From contig JADJUP010000016.1 in NCBI GenBank assembly GCA_016716965.1, positions 14,612 to 78,611 of the forward strand: DNA of 64,000 bases. Reading direction: 5' to 3'. The position numbers and the translations under genes are program-made. Source of the stretch: Sulfuritalea sp. GTDB lineage: Bacteria > Pseudomonadota > Gammaproteobacteria > Burkholderiales > Rhodocyclaceae. Every line of letters starts with the position of its first letter. Position 1 is the first letter of the stretch. The notes beneath the pieces are model-generated. The model was not told the origin of the DNA. It searched no databases and saw only the letters and a list, made by a program, of their open reading frames with translations. Of this stretch, positions 34,835-43,055 are shown in pieces.

Positions 34835-35656
34835 ATGAATCGACCCCACATGCACGCCCTGGCCCCGGAGCTCGAAACCTTCGCCGCCGAACCCTACTAC
34901 CAGCCTGTCGGGCACGAACTCGAACTGTTCGCGGCGGCGGCGAAAAAGAAGCTGCCGGTCCTGCTCAAGGGCCCCACCGGTTGCGGCAAGACGCGCTTCG
35001 TCGAATACATGGCCTGGAAGCTCGGCCGGCCGCTGGTCACCGTCGCCTGCCACGACGACCTCACCAGCGCCGACCTGGTCGGGCGGTATCTCCTGGCCGG
35101 CGAGGAAACCGTCTGGCTCGACGGGCCGCTGACCGCCGCGGTGCGCGCCGGCGCCATCTGCTACCTCGACGAAGTGGTCGAGGCGCGCAAGGACACCACC
35201 GTGGTGATCCATCCCCTGACCGACACGCGCCGCGTGCTGCCGGTGGAAAAGCGCGGCGAACTGGTGCGCGCGCCCGACGACTTCCTGCTGGTGGTCTCCT
35301 ACAACCCCGGTTACCAGAGCGTGTTGAAGGAACTCAAGCAGAGCACCCGCCAGCGCTTCGTCGCGCTCGATTTCGATTACCCGCCGGCCGAACTCGAAGC
35401 CGCCATCGTCGCGCGCGAAACCGGCATCGACGGCGGGCTCGCCGCGCAGCTGGTCAAGCTCGCCGGCCTCACGCGCAACCTCAAGGGCCAGGGCCTCGAC
35501 GAAGGCGCCAGCACGCGCCTGCTGGTCCATGCCGGACACCTGATCGCCGCCGGCGTGGCGCCGCGCGATGCCTGCCAGGCCGCGATCGGCCGCGCGCTCT
35601 CTGATGACGGCGACGCGGTGGCTTCGGTCGACGACCTGATCCGTGCCGTCTTCTGA
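34835..35656 (+). CDS. MoxR/NorQ/CbbQ-type AAA+ ATPase
   Basis: A 273-aa AAA+ protein: Walker A GPTGCGKTRF, Walker B ICYLDEVVEAR, sensor VVSYNPGYQS. NorQ/CbbQ proteins pair with a VWA protein to activate metalloenzymes such as NO reductase or Rubisco. No such target lies in this window. The next gene starts inside its 3' end, so they are coupled. Confidence 0.9.
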   Translation: MNRPHMHALAPELETFAAEPYYQPVGHELELFAAAAKKKLPVLLKGPTGCGKTRFVEYMAWKLGRPLVTVACHDDLTSADLVGRYLLAGEETVWLDGPLTAAVRAGAICYLDEVVEARKDTTVVIHPLTDTRRVLPVEKRGELVRAPDDFLLVVSYNPGYQSVLKELKQSTRQRFVALDFDYPPAELEAAIVARETGIDGGLAAQLVKLAGLTRNLKGQGLDEGASTRLLVHAGHLIAAGVAPRDACQAAIGRALSDDGDAVASVDDLIRAVF

Positions 35657-37710
35657 ACCGGACCGCCTCGGCGGCGAGGAACTGGGCGCGCGCCTCGACG
35701 CCATTTTCAGTTTCGATGTTTCTTCCGGCCGCAGCTACCAGGAACTGATCGACGCGCTGGCCCCGCAGCCGCGCGACGAGCAGGAATTCGCGCTGCACTG
35801 GGCCCAGGTCGCCGCGCGCACCCACCTCGAAATTGCCTACCTGGCGGTGCTGCTGGCGCCGCAGGCCCTGCGCCGCCTCAGCCGGCGGCAGGCCGAAGCC
35901 TGGCTGGTGGCCGCGCTGGAAGGCTTCGACCGCAGCGGCCTGCGCACGGCCGTGGTGCGCCTGCGCGACATCGAAGGCTTTGCCCGCGGCGCGCGCGGCG
36001 AGGTGCTCGCGCTGCAGGACGTCGATGCGCGGCTGGGACGCTTCCTTCAGGGCCTGTCCGGACGCAACCTGCGCATCGCGGCGGCGGAGGCGGCATGGAC
36101 CGACACCGAAACCGTGTTCCTGCCGCCCGCCATCGCGGCGGCCGGCCGCGAGGCCGGCACCGAACGTTACAAGGCCATGGCCGCCCTGCTCTGGGCCCAG
36201 GCCCGCTACGGCACCTTCAATGTCGATCTCGATGCCGCGCTGCCGGACGGCCCCGGGCGCGACGCCGCGCTGGCCTGGCTGGCACTGCTCGAAGCCCTGC
36301 GCCTCGGTGCGAGACTGGGGCGGGAGCTGCCCGGAATGCGCGAGGAACTGGTGGCCATGCTGCACGACCTGCCGCCGCAACTGGATTCGGCGCGCGCCGT
36401 GCTCGCCGCGTCGCAGGCGGGCGTGGCCGACAGCCTGGAGTGGCTGCGGCAACGGCCGCAGTTGCTGGCCGATCTGCCGCAGGGGTGTGGGTGGCTGGGC
36501 GCCTTGCGTCCGGACGAAGCGCGGCGCCTGCGCGATGCGCGCATCCGGCAGCAGGCGGAAGTGCTGCGCCTGTCGGTCGCCGAACTGCTGGAATCGCTGC
36601 GCGAGGAGAAGGCCGCAAGCCAGCTCGACCTGGAGGCGGACGCGGAGCGGCTCGAAGTGAAGGTGATGGTCGACGGCCAGGAACTGACGCTGCCGCCCGA
36701 AGGCCTCGCCGCGGCCCAGTCGCTGATCCAGGACCTCGGCGAGATCCCGCCCGAGCTGCTGGTCGCCGCTGGCGAAGCGCCCTGGAAGCCGGCCGACAGG
36801 CCCGCCGGCGGCGCCGGCGCGACCATGGAAACCCGCGCCGACCTGCTGCTCGACGAATGGGACTACCGGCGCCAGGCCTACCGGCGCGGCTGGTGCCATG
36901 TCTATCTGCATACCGTCGGCGGCGACGACCTCGCCTACGTCCCGGCAGTACGCGCCCGTCATGCGCCGCTGGTGCGCCAGTTGCGGCGCCGCTTCGAGGC
37001 CATGCGCGGCGAGGACCGCATCCTGCGCCGCCAGGCCGACGGCCCCGAGGTGGACATGGATGCTTTGGTCGAAGCCATTGCCGACCGCCGCGGCGGCGCC
37101 GAGCCCGGCCCGCGCCTGTTCTGCCGCCGCCAGCGCGACGAACGCTCGCTGGCCGCCGCCTTCCTGGTCGACATGAGCGGCAGCACCGAAGGCTGGATCA
37201 ACGATGCCGAGCGCGAAGCACTCGTCATGCTCTGCGAGGCGCTGGAAATGCTCGACGACCGCTATGCGATCTGGGGCTTTCTCGGGCTGGACGCGGACGC
37301 GCTGCGACCTCTACCGCATCAAGGAATTCGACGAAGCCTACGGCGCCGAGGTGCACTCGCGCATCGCCGCGATCAGGCCGCGCGACTACACGCGCATGGG
37401 CCCGCCGATCCGTTACCTGACGCGGCGCCTGCTCGGCGAACCGGCGAAGCATCGCCTGCTGGTCAGCCTGTCCGACGGCCGGCCGGACGATTTCGGCGAC
37501 GACTACCGCAGCCAGTACGGCATCGAGGACACCCGCCAGGCGCTGCTCGAAGCGCGCCAGGCCGGCGTGCGCTCCTACTGCGTGACGCTCGACCGCAGCG
37601 GCCCCGACTACCTCAAGCACATGTACGGCCCGGCGGCCTACTCCGTGCTCGACGACGTGCGCAAGCTGCCGCTGAAGATCGCCGACATCTATCGCAAGCT
37701 GACCATCTGA
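35643..37710 (+). pseudogene. NorD/CbbO-type VWA protein, frameshifted
   Basis: The VWA partner of the AAA+ gene, about 688 aa when joined. MIDAS motif DMSGSTE is present in the C-terminal VWA domain. The frame breaks at about 37282 in GGGGCTTTCTCGG; with TT in place of TTT the sequence reads IWGFSGWTRTRCDLYRIKEF as in the family, then SLSDGRPDDFGDDY. GTG start overlaps the ATPase gene by 14 bp. The intact remainder argues for an assembly error or very recent mutation. Confidence 0.85.
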
Positions 37711-38017
37711 CGCAACGCGCTGCCCACAGAGCGAAGTCCTGCCGCAGGTCAGGCCCAGAAGTCGGCGCTGATGAAGCCCTGCCCAGCAGGGCGGTCGCGC
37801 AAAGCAGGCTCTCCTCGCGGCGGCGTCCGCAAAATCGGCGACGGCCTATGGCCGGACTGCTTGGCGGTGCGGCCCATGGCGGCATCCGACCAGGAAGAAC
37901 TAATCAAAAACTGCCAACGAGATTCCGGTTCTCGGCCATTGCGGAGTGTCGACAATTCGAAGTCGATGCCCGGATCGCGCCTTTAGCTGACTTAGCCTGC
38001 CCAGGAAAGCAGACGCT
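37711..38017. other. Non-coding gap before cassette array B
   Basis: 307 bp with no convincing gene. It contains AGAAGTCGGCGCTGATGAAG at 37757, which matches only the left half of the dispersed repeat. No integrase or attI remnant was recognised here. Confidence 0.5.
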
Positions 38018-38087
38018 CAGGAACGTTCAAGCTTAGGGGCGCGAGCCGCTTTGCGGCGAAGCGTCCCTCTGGAGCGGCGGGTTAGCG
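38018..38087 (-). other. attC site B1 (last of array B)
   Basis: 70 bp; right box GTTAGCG, left box CAGGAAC (degenerate). Centre GGCGCGAGCCGC / GCGGCGAAGCGTCC is a variant of the shared palindrome. Confidence 0.65.
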
Positions 38088-38140
38088 GTCATGCGCGACC
38101 TTGGGGAGTCGAGCTTGCTGAAACAGATGTTGGATCGTGC

Positions 38141-38731
38141 TCACTTGGCATCTCCAATATTGGCGCTTACGATGGATTCTGAAAACCTAATTAGTGCTAC
38201 ACGAGTTTCGTTGCCAGTCTCGCACTCGGAAGAATTGAGCCAGAACTTGTAGGCATCCCTGCCTTCACCCGTTGAAAATCCGATGCGACGAACTGCGGCT
38301 TGGCCGCTAGCTTTGTCTTCGATTTCGTTTTTCCAACGGAAAAGCGTCAATCCTGCAATAGGGCGTGATTTCTCTACTTTCCAAACAAATCGCTGATTCA
38401 TGCTCATTGTTTTTGTGTAGTTCTCATCATTACCAATACGAGCGCCCCCGGTGGATTTGTCCTCTGTCAAAACTACCCCCGGGTTCTCCTTCTTCCACTG
38501 CTCGGGCGTCTTGTAAACCCAGAACCCCGCCTCGGTCGCACAGTAGTACTGATGCATCGCCACTGTCGGCATCCAGTCCCAGAAAGGAATCAGGTACATC
38601 ACAAGCGCCGCACCCCAGCCCCAGCACTTTGTGCTCTTTCTCTTATCTCTCGCGTAAGCAATGGCGCCTTTCACCACGACGATGCTGATCAGCACGTAAA
38701 ACGCCATTACCGCAAAAACGACGAGCCCCAT
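38141..38731 (-). CDS. Cassette membrane protein of unknown function
   Basis: A 196-aa protein with two N-terminal membrane helices (VVFAVMAFYVLISIVVV and WGAALVMYLIPFWDW) and a C-terminal soluble domain with KTPEQWKKENPG and a Trp-rich beta region. No family recognised. AT-richer than its chromosomal neighbours, as are most cassette genes here. It lies between attC B2 and B1 on the minus strand. Confidence 0.7.
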   Translation of the reverse strand: MGLVVFAVMAFYVLISIVVVKGAIAYARDKRKSTKCWGWGAALVMYLIPFWDWMPTVAMHQYYCATEAGFWVYKTPEQWKKENPGVVLTEDKSTGGARIGNDENYTKTMSMNQRFVWKVEKSRPIAGLTLFRWKNEIEDKASGQAAVRRIGFSTGEGRDAYKFWLNSSECETGNETRVALIRFSESIVSANIGDAK

Positions 38732-38740
38732 TCTTTTGAC

Positions 38741-38810
38741 CGCTAACGTCGCAGCTCAGGGACGCTGCGCGGCATTATCGCGCAGCGTCCCCTGGAGCGT
38801 AGTGTTATGC
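38741..38810 (-). other. attC site B2
   Basis: 70 bp; boxes CGCTAAC and GTTATGC (plus), centre GGGACGCTGCGCGG / CGCGCAGCGTCCC is an almost perfect palindrome. Confidence 0.8.
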
Positions 38811-38842
38811 CGCAATGACTCGAAGGCGAATGAGGGTCTCGA

Positions 38843-39274
38843 CTAATCAAGGTCTTTCGCGCTCTCAAGATAATGCTCAAGTTCAATTACTCGCAACATG
38901 GTTGTGCGGTAGTACGCGTGACCTTCGTTCATGGCCTGTAATTGCGCGCCCGCCGGCAAATTCAGGCTCGTGGACAAGTCAACTTCAGCGTTACGGAATG
39001 AAAGCCATCTCGATTGTGATCTCCGAAGAAGTGCTTGGCGGTCCTTCGAGAGTTTCGAAACCAATGAACGGAAGGTTTCATTTAGTCGGACATCCATCTT
39101 CCGGTAGGCTCGCCACGTGCATTCATTCCATGTCTGATATGCGGACGCACTTGAAATGCACGACTTAAGTTCTGCTTCAATCTCGGTTACGGTTGCATCG
39201 GCAAATGCGCTGGAACAGGCGAAGATTGTTGCACCGAGCAACAAAGTCACAGTTGTTTTTCGTAGATCAAGCAT
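38843..39274 (-). CDS. Exported LprI/DUF1311-like protein
   Basis: A 143-aa protein with a signal peptide (VTLLLGATIFACSSAFA) and the DUF1311 pattern: a pair of Cys (LKSCISS, WNECTWRAY), LNETFRSLVSKLSKDRQALLRRSQSRWLSFRNAE. LprI-type proteins include lysozyme inhibitors. The ATG at 39274 gives the best signal peptide; a start at 39313 would lie in the attC box. A second member of the family is in the next cassette. Confidence 0.75.
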   Translation of the reverse strand: MLDLRKTTVTLLLGATIFACSSAFADATVTEIEAELKSCISSASAYQTWNECTWRAYRKMDVRLNETFRSLVSKLSKDRQALLRRSQSRWLSFRNAEVDLSTSLNLPAGAQLQAMNEGHAYYRTTMLRVIELEHYLESAKDLD

Positions 39275-39309
39275 CCTAAGCGGCGCAATGGCCCGCAGAG
39301 CTGGTTGCG

Positions 39310-39321
39310 GCATAACGAATG
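39310..39321 (-). other. attC site B3, left fragment (split by the IS)
   Basis: GCATAAC box plus GAATG. Joined to 40809-40884 it restores an attC with the usual nine-base gap between AAC and GACCGG, showing a clean insertion without target duplication. Confidence 0.7.
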
Positions 39322-39423
39322 AAAGGGACTTCCCCGTCCCGAGGCTGCGGCGGAAGCCGCAAACGGCAACGAGTGCCAAGATGAGATTTCGCGATCACAT
39401 CAAAACCACGAAAGGGGAAGTCC

Positions 39424-40449
39424 ATGAGCATTATCACTGTTGGAATCGATCTGGCCAAGAACGTCTTTGCCGTGCATGGCGTTGATGATAACGGCAAGCC
39501 CGCATTGGTCAAGCCCAAGGTATCACGCGAGCATCTTCTGCCGCTGATCGCGCAGCTGCCGCCGTGCGTCATCGGCATGGAAGCCTGCTCCGGCGCGCAC
39601 CATTGGGCACGACAGTTCCGCCAGCACGGCCACACCGTGAAGCTGATGGCGCCCAAGTTCGTCACGCCCTATCGCATGTCCGGCAAGCGCGGCAAGAACG
39701 ACGCGGCCGACGCCGCCGCGATCTGCGAAGCCGTCACGCGGCCGGCCATGCGCTTTGTCCCGGTCAAGGAAGAACACCAGCAGGTGATCCTGGCGCTGCA
39801 CCGTACCCGCACTGGCTTCGTCGAGGAGCGGACGGCCACCTACAACCGGCTGCGCGGCCTGATCTCCGAGTTCGGCATCGTCTGTCCGCAGAAGATCGCC
39901 AACCTGCGACGCGCGCTCATGGACCATCTGGAGGATCTGCCCGGCTACGTCAATCAGTGCGTGGGCGACCTCCTGGCCCACGCCGACAGTCTGGACGCCC
40001 GGATTGCCGAGTACGACCGGATCATCGCCAAGGCGGCACGGGATGACGCCCGCAGCAAGCGCCTGATGAGCCTGCCGGGGATCGGCCCCAATACGGCCAG
40101 CGCCATGCTGGCCAGCATCGGCGGCGGCCACGACTTCAAGAACGGTCGCCAGGTGGCGGCCTGGATCGGACTCACGCCCGGACAGTACAGCAGCGGCGGG
40201 ACGGCGCGCCTGGGACGGATCACCAAGGCCGGGGACAAGTACCTGCGCAGCCTGCTGGTGATGGGGGCCAAGGCGGTCCTCAGTGGCCTGGGGGACAAGC
40301 AGGATCGGTTCAGTCGATGGGCCAGGAGCCTGGTCGAGCGTCGCGGCTACTGGAAGGCGGTGGTGGCGATCGCCGCGAAGAATGCGCGGCTGGCCTGGGC
40401 GGTGCTGCGGTTCGGCGAGGATTTCCGGCTCAAGGCCGCCGCTGACTGA
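39424..40449 (+). CDS. IS110-family transposase (DEDD recombinase)
   Basis: A 341-aa transposase: N-terminal RuvC-like DEDD domain with GIDLAKNVFAVHG, IGMEACSGAHHW and KNDAADAAAICEA, then the C-terminal Tnp domain with LPGIGPNTASAMLASIGG and QYSSGGTARLGRITKAGDKYLR holding the catalytic Ser. Full length and apparently intact. It acts with a non-coding RNA from the element end to choose target and donor. Confidence 0.93.
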   Translation: MSIITVGIDLAKNVFAVHGVDDNGKPALVKPKVSREHLLPLIAQLPPCVIGMEACSGAHHWARQFRQHGHTVKLMAPKFVTPYRMSGKRGKNDAADAAAICEAVTRPAMRFVPVKEEHQQVILALHRTRTGFVEERTATYNRLRGLISEFGIVCPQKIANLRRALMDHLEDLPGYVNQCVGDLLAHADSLDARIAEYDRIIAKAARDDARSKRLMSLPGIGPNTASAMLASIGGGHDFKNGRQVAAWIGLTPGQYSSGGTARLGRITKAGDKYLRSLLVMGAKAVLSGLGDKQDRFSRWARSLVERRGYWKAVVAIAAKNARLAWAVLRFGEDFRLKAAAD

Positions 40450-40808
40450 ATGGCTTGAAACGTCAAAGGCGGTCAGCAGGAAGACAGCGCTGAACGAAAG
40501 GAATGCGCCGCAGGAAAGGCGGCAAGGATTCACCGATGCACTGCATGCGTTGATGTGAAGCGGGTTGGACCCGCGCCGGGAGCGCCTGATTAGCTCAAGG
40601 GGAGACGTTGATACCCGACTAACGATTGAGGCCCCGGCGCGCGTCTTTCATCAGGGTCCGGGCAGGATGCCCAACATGACCGGTTGTAGTTTCGCAGTCC
40701 GCCATCTTCTTCATCGAACCGCGCAGTGGCAATGAAACCTGATCAGGAAATTGAGATGAACTGAAAATCGAAAACCGCTTGCTAAGTTTGGGGAAGCCCT
40801 TGTAGTAG
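40450..40808 (+). ncRNA. Candidate bridge/seek RNA region of the IS1111 element
   Basis: The 3' non-coding end of the element, where IS1111-group guide RNAs are encoded. It contains GCCCAACATGACCGG (40669-40683), which resembles the attC target (an RYYYAAC box next to ATGACCGG), a possible target-guide loop. RNA limits and pairing are not determined. Confidence 0.45.
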
Positions 40809-40884
40809 AGCTGACCGGCGCTGCGCGGCTTTATCGCGCAGCGTCCAGCGACCGAAGGGAGCGAGGTCGAGCGCCATGTTAGAG
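40809..40884 (-). other. attC site B3, right part
   Basis: AGCTGACCGGCGCTGCGCGG, the palindromic centre and the box GTTAGAG (40878-40884). See the left fragment. Confidence 0.75.
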
Positions 40885-40885
40885 G

Positions 40886-41338
40886 TCATTGGCCAGGACA
40901 GCCATTGGCGGTGCAGTTCAAGAACGATTCGATATGCGTTGTACGCTCAACGGTCCTGTCGCGCATGCAGTCAAGCACCCATTGGCCATGCATCGAACCG
41001 CCAACGATGACTGATGCCTGATAGTCGCAGTCTAAATCTCGAAATCGAACCCACGCCTTCTGTGCCAAAACAAGAGGTCGTTCTGAAGTAGTTCCCTTTA
41101 CTCTTGCGAGTTGATCGCGATATAGCAGATTGAGCCGTTGATCGGCTTTGACGAACTCATATTCTGCACAAGTGCTTATGGACGACTGGTCTCGATCGCA
41201 TACCCCTAGCGATAAACGGACTTCGGATTCTGCGCGCGAGGTACGGCGCGCAGTTTCCTTGATTGCCTTGTCGTCCTCGGGGGTCGCATAGACGTTCCCA
41301 ACAACGGCAACCATGAGTAGCAGAAATCGCCGCATCAT
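40886..41338 (-). CDS. Exported LprI/DUF1311-like protein
   Basis: A 150-aa protein (or 149 from the next ATG) with a signal peptide (RRFLLLMVAVVGNVYA) and DUF1311-like organisation: CDRDQSS, CAEYEFVKADQRLNLLY, LAQKAWVRFRDLDCDYQA, LDCMRDRTVERTTH, C-terminal CTANGC. Related in outline to the gene in the next cassette but clearly diverged. Likely periplasmic; inhibitor role is a family inference only. Confidence 0.75.
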   Translation of the reverse strand: MMRRFLLLMVAVVGNVYATPEDDKAIKETARRTSRAESEVRLSLGVCDRDQSSISTCAEYEFVKADQRLNLLYRDQLARVKGTTSERPLVLAQKAWVRFRDLDCDYQASVIVGGSMHGQWVLDCMRDRTVERTTHIESFLNCTANGCPGQ

Positions 41339-41344
41339 CGAAAC

Positions 41345-41431
41345 CTCTAACGTGGCGATGACCGGCGCTGCGCGGCTTCATCGCGCAGCGTCCAGAGAGC
41401 GAAGCGAACGGAGTCGATCGCAGGGTTAGAG
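41345..41431 (-). other. attC site B4
   Basis: 87 bp with symmetrical boxes CTCTAAC and GTTAGAG, shared centre GGCGCTGCGCGGCTTCATCG. Confidence 0.8.
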
Positions 41432-41653
41432 CCCTTAGTTGGGGCGGGGTTAACCTCACCCCTTGTCTTTGGAACGTGCCGCCGCGAGCACCGCGCGGAT
41501 GCGATAGCCGCCTTCGCCTGCAACGAGAAGCGAAAATAAATGACTGACCTGGGACAGCGCGGGCAACGTGGCAATGCTGGAAACGCCACGACCTCATGCT
41601 TAACTTCAAGAAGCTCGGGTCAGGGGGCGCGCCCCACCGGGGCGAGGCCTAAC
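41432..41653 (-). other. First cassette of array B, no intact gene, and outer core site
   Basis: 222 bp ending at GTTAGGC (41653-41647, minus), a perfect core site with no attC beyond it: the outer edge of the array. The cassette shows only short frames; LEVKHEVVAFPALP in one frame and LVAGEGGYRIRAVLAAARSK in another look like pieces of one small broken protein. Function not known. Confidence 0.45.
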
Positions 41654-42239
41654 AGTTATTCAGGCGCAGATGCGTCCGGGCTATTGCTAATAATACGGAC
41701 ACGGTCGAAATGCCCTTAACGTATTGAATGACGGGGAGATTATCCGATCCCGGTCTCCTTATCAATTAACAATCATACGGACAGCGCTTGAGCGTCTGCT
41801 TTGCAGAGAATTCCCGAGCGGCGGCTCCTAGCCGAGGGCGGAACGATCCTGATATGGCCAACAGCCACAAAGGCCGTGAACTGGACGGCAACGCCAATGT
41901 CGTTGAGTCGCCCGTCAGCGCACGAGTCGGCCAAGTAGATGCAATGCGGTGGCCTTCTGGACATTATTTCCCATCGAGCGGCTCGACCCTGCGAAAGCTT
42001 GTCTGAGTACTTGGAAGGACTGACCCGGTTGCGCCGCCGACAGAGCCACTGCAAAACGCTGAAAGCGCGGCTGCACAAGGAAATGCAGTTCAAACGCAAA
42101 GTGCCGCCTGGCGCCGAATTGCGCGACATCCAAACCGGAGTCGATCAAAACCTGCGTAAGCGCGGATTACCTGAGCCCTCGGCAGGCTTGCAAAAAGCCG
42201 AAAGCGCGCCAATAATGCGACTTACTTTCTGTCTTACCT
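41654..42239 (+). other. Degraded region, possible DUF4391 C-terminal remnant
   Basis: 586 bp without an intact gene. In one plus frame with a stop at 41937, the piece LKARLHKEMQFKRKV (about 42060-42105) resembles the C-terminal coiled coil of DUF4391 proteins. Two copies of ATACGGACA (41692 and 41771) occur here. Otherwise nothing clear. Confidence 0.3.
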
Positions 42240-42251
42240 ATGGGGATTCCC

Positions 42252-42527
42252 ATGACTACTGCGACCACCACACTTTCCAGCAAGGGCCAAGTCGTCATCC
42301 CGAAAGAAATTCGGGACGAATTGCACTGGGATGCGGGAACGCAGATCGCCCTCGTTTCCAGTGCGTCCGGCGTCACGCTAAGAGCCGTGCCAAAGAAAAC
42401 CGGCCGCAAGCTGGCGGACCTGATCGGCCTGCTCAAACATGAGGGAGCGCCCCTGTCCATCGAAGAACTCTGCACGCCGGTGGATTACAGCGAGGATGGG
42501 GAAGCCGCCGGAGGCCGTGGCCCATGA
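42252..42527 (+). CDS. vapB: VapB-type antitoxin (AbrB/MazE fold)
   Basis: A 91-aa protein with the SpoVT/AbrB swapped-hairpin domain: TTLSSKGQVVIPKEIRDELHWDAGTQIAL. The C-terminal tail would wrap the toxin. ATG at 42252 has GGGG five bases upstream; an ATG at 42240 is possible. Overlaps vapC by 4 bp. Lies just outside array B and on the opposite strand to its cassettes. Confidence 0.88.
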   Translation: MTTATTTLSSKGQVVIPKEIRDELHWDAGTQIALVSSASGVTLRAVPKKTGRKLADLIGLLKHEGAPLSIEELCTPVDYSEDGEAAGGRGP

Positions 42528-42919
42528 TTGCGCTGGACACCAATATGCTGGTGCGCGCATTGGTCGCCGACCACCCCGACCAGGTCGCGGTGGTGCGCGA
42601 ACTGATTGCCGGCGACACCGTGTTCATTTCCCGCACGGTATTGCTGGAAACCGAATGGGTGCTGCGCGCGCGCTACAAGAGAACACCTGCCGAGCTGCTG
42701 GGATTTTTCCGGGCACTGCTGGAAACCGACGACACCGTGATCGAGGCTGCGGAAGAGGTCCGAAATGCGCTCGACTGGTACGAGCATGGCGCAGATTTCG
42801 CCGATGCGCTGCACCTCGCCGCTTGCGGCACTGCCGTCATGCACACCTTCGACCGCAACTTCTGCACGGCAGCGCGCGCCGCAGGCATTGCTCCGGAGGT
42901 GCGGATCTGGGAGGTTTGA
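42524..42919 (+). CDS. vapC: VapC-type toxin (PIN-domain ribonuclease)
   Basis: A 131-aa PIN protein with acidic metal ligands in MIALDTNMLVR, LLETEWVLR, GADFADALH and FDRNF. VapC toxins cut tRNA or rRNA. ATGA overlap with vapB. A copy of the dispersed repeat starts right after its stop codon. Confidence 0.92.
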   Translation: MIALDTNMLVRALVADHPDQVAVVRELIAGDTVFISRTVLLETEWVLRARYKRTPAELLGFFRALLETDDTVIEAAEEVRNALDWYEHGADFADALHLAACGTAVMHTFDRNFCTAARAAGIAPEVRIWEV

Positions 42920-42920
42920 A

Positions 42921-42948
42921 TTGCCGTGCCGTCAGCGCCGACTTTTGT
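42921..42948 (-). repeat. Dispersed 24-bp repeat, copy 8 (intergenic)
   Basis: On the minus strand AAAAGTCGGCGCTGACGGCA then CGGCAA, two bases after the vapC stop. Confidence 0.8.
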
Positions 42949-43055
42949 CGCGCAAAGAACCACGACCGAAAAATGAAGGCGATGCTCATTCACCGCGCGC
43001 AAAAAAGCACCTGCCATGAGCGCGTCAAATTTCCGAAGTTGAAAGGATCGTAACT

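Larger units (their letters stand above)
39322..40808 (+). mobile_element. IS1111-type element (IS110 family) inserted in an attC
   Basis: About 1487 bp. Sub-terminal inverted repeats AAGGGACTTCCCC (left) and, on the minus strand at the right, AAGGGCTTCCCC. Short 5' non-coding part (~100 bp) and long 3' part (~360 bp), the layout of the IS1111 group. Joining the flanks gives an intact attC with no duplicated bases. Members of this group that target attC sites are known. Exact ends are inferred to within a few bases. Confidence 0.82.

Noticed and set aside
37757..37776. Half match to the repeat (AGAAGTCGGCGCTGATGAAG)
   Set aside because: The right half (CGRYACGG) is missing; too short to count.
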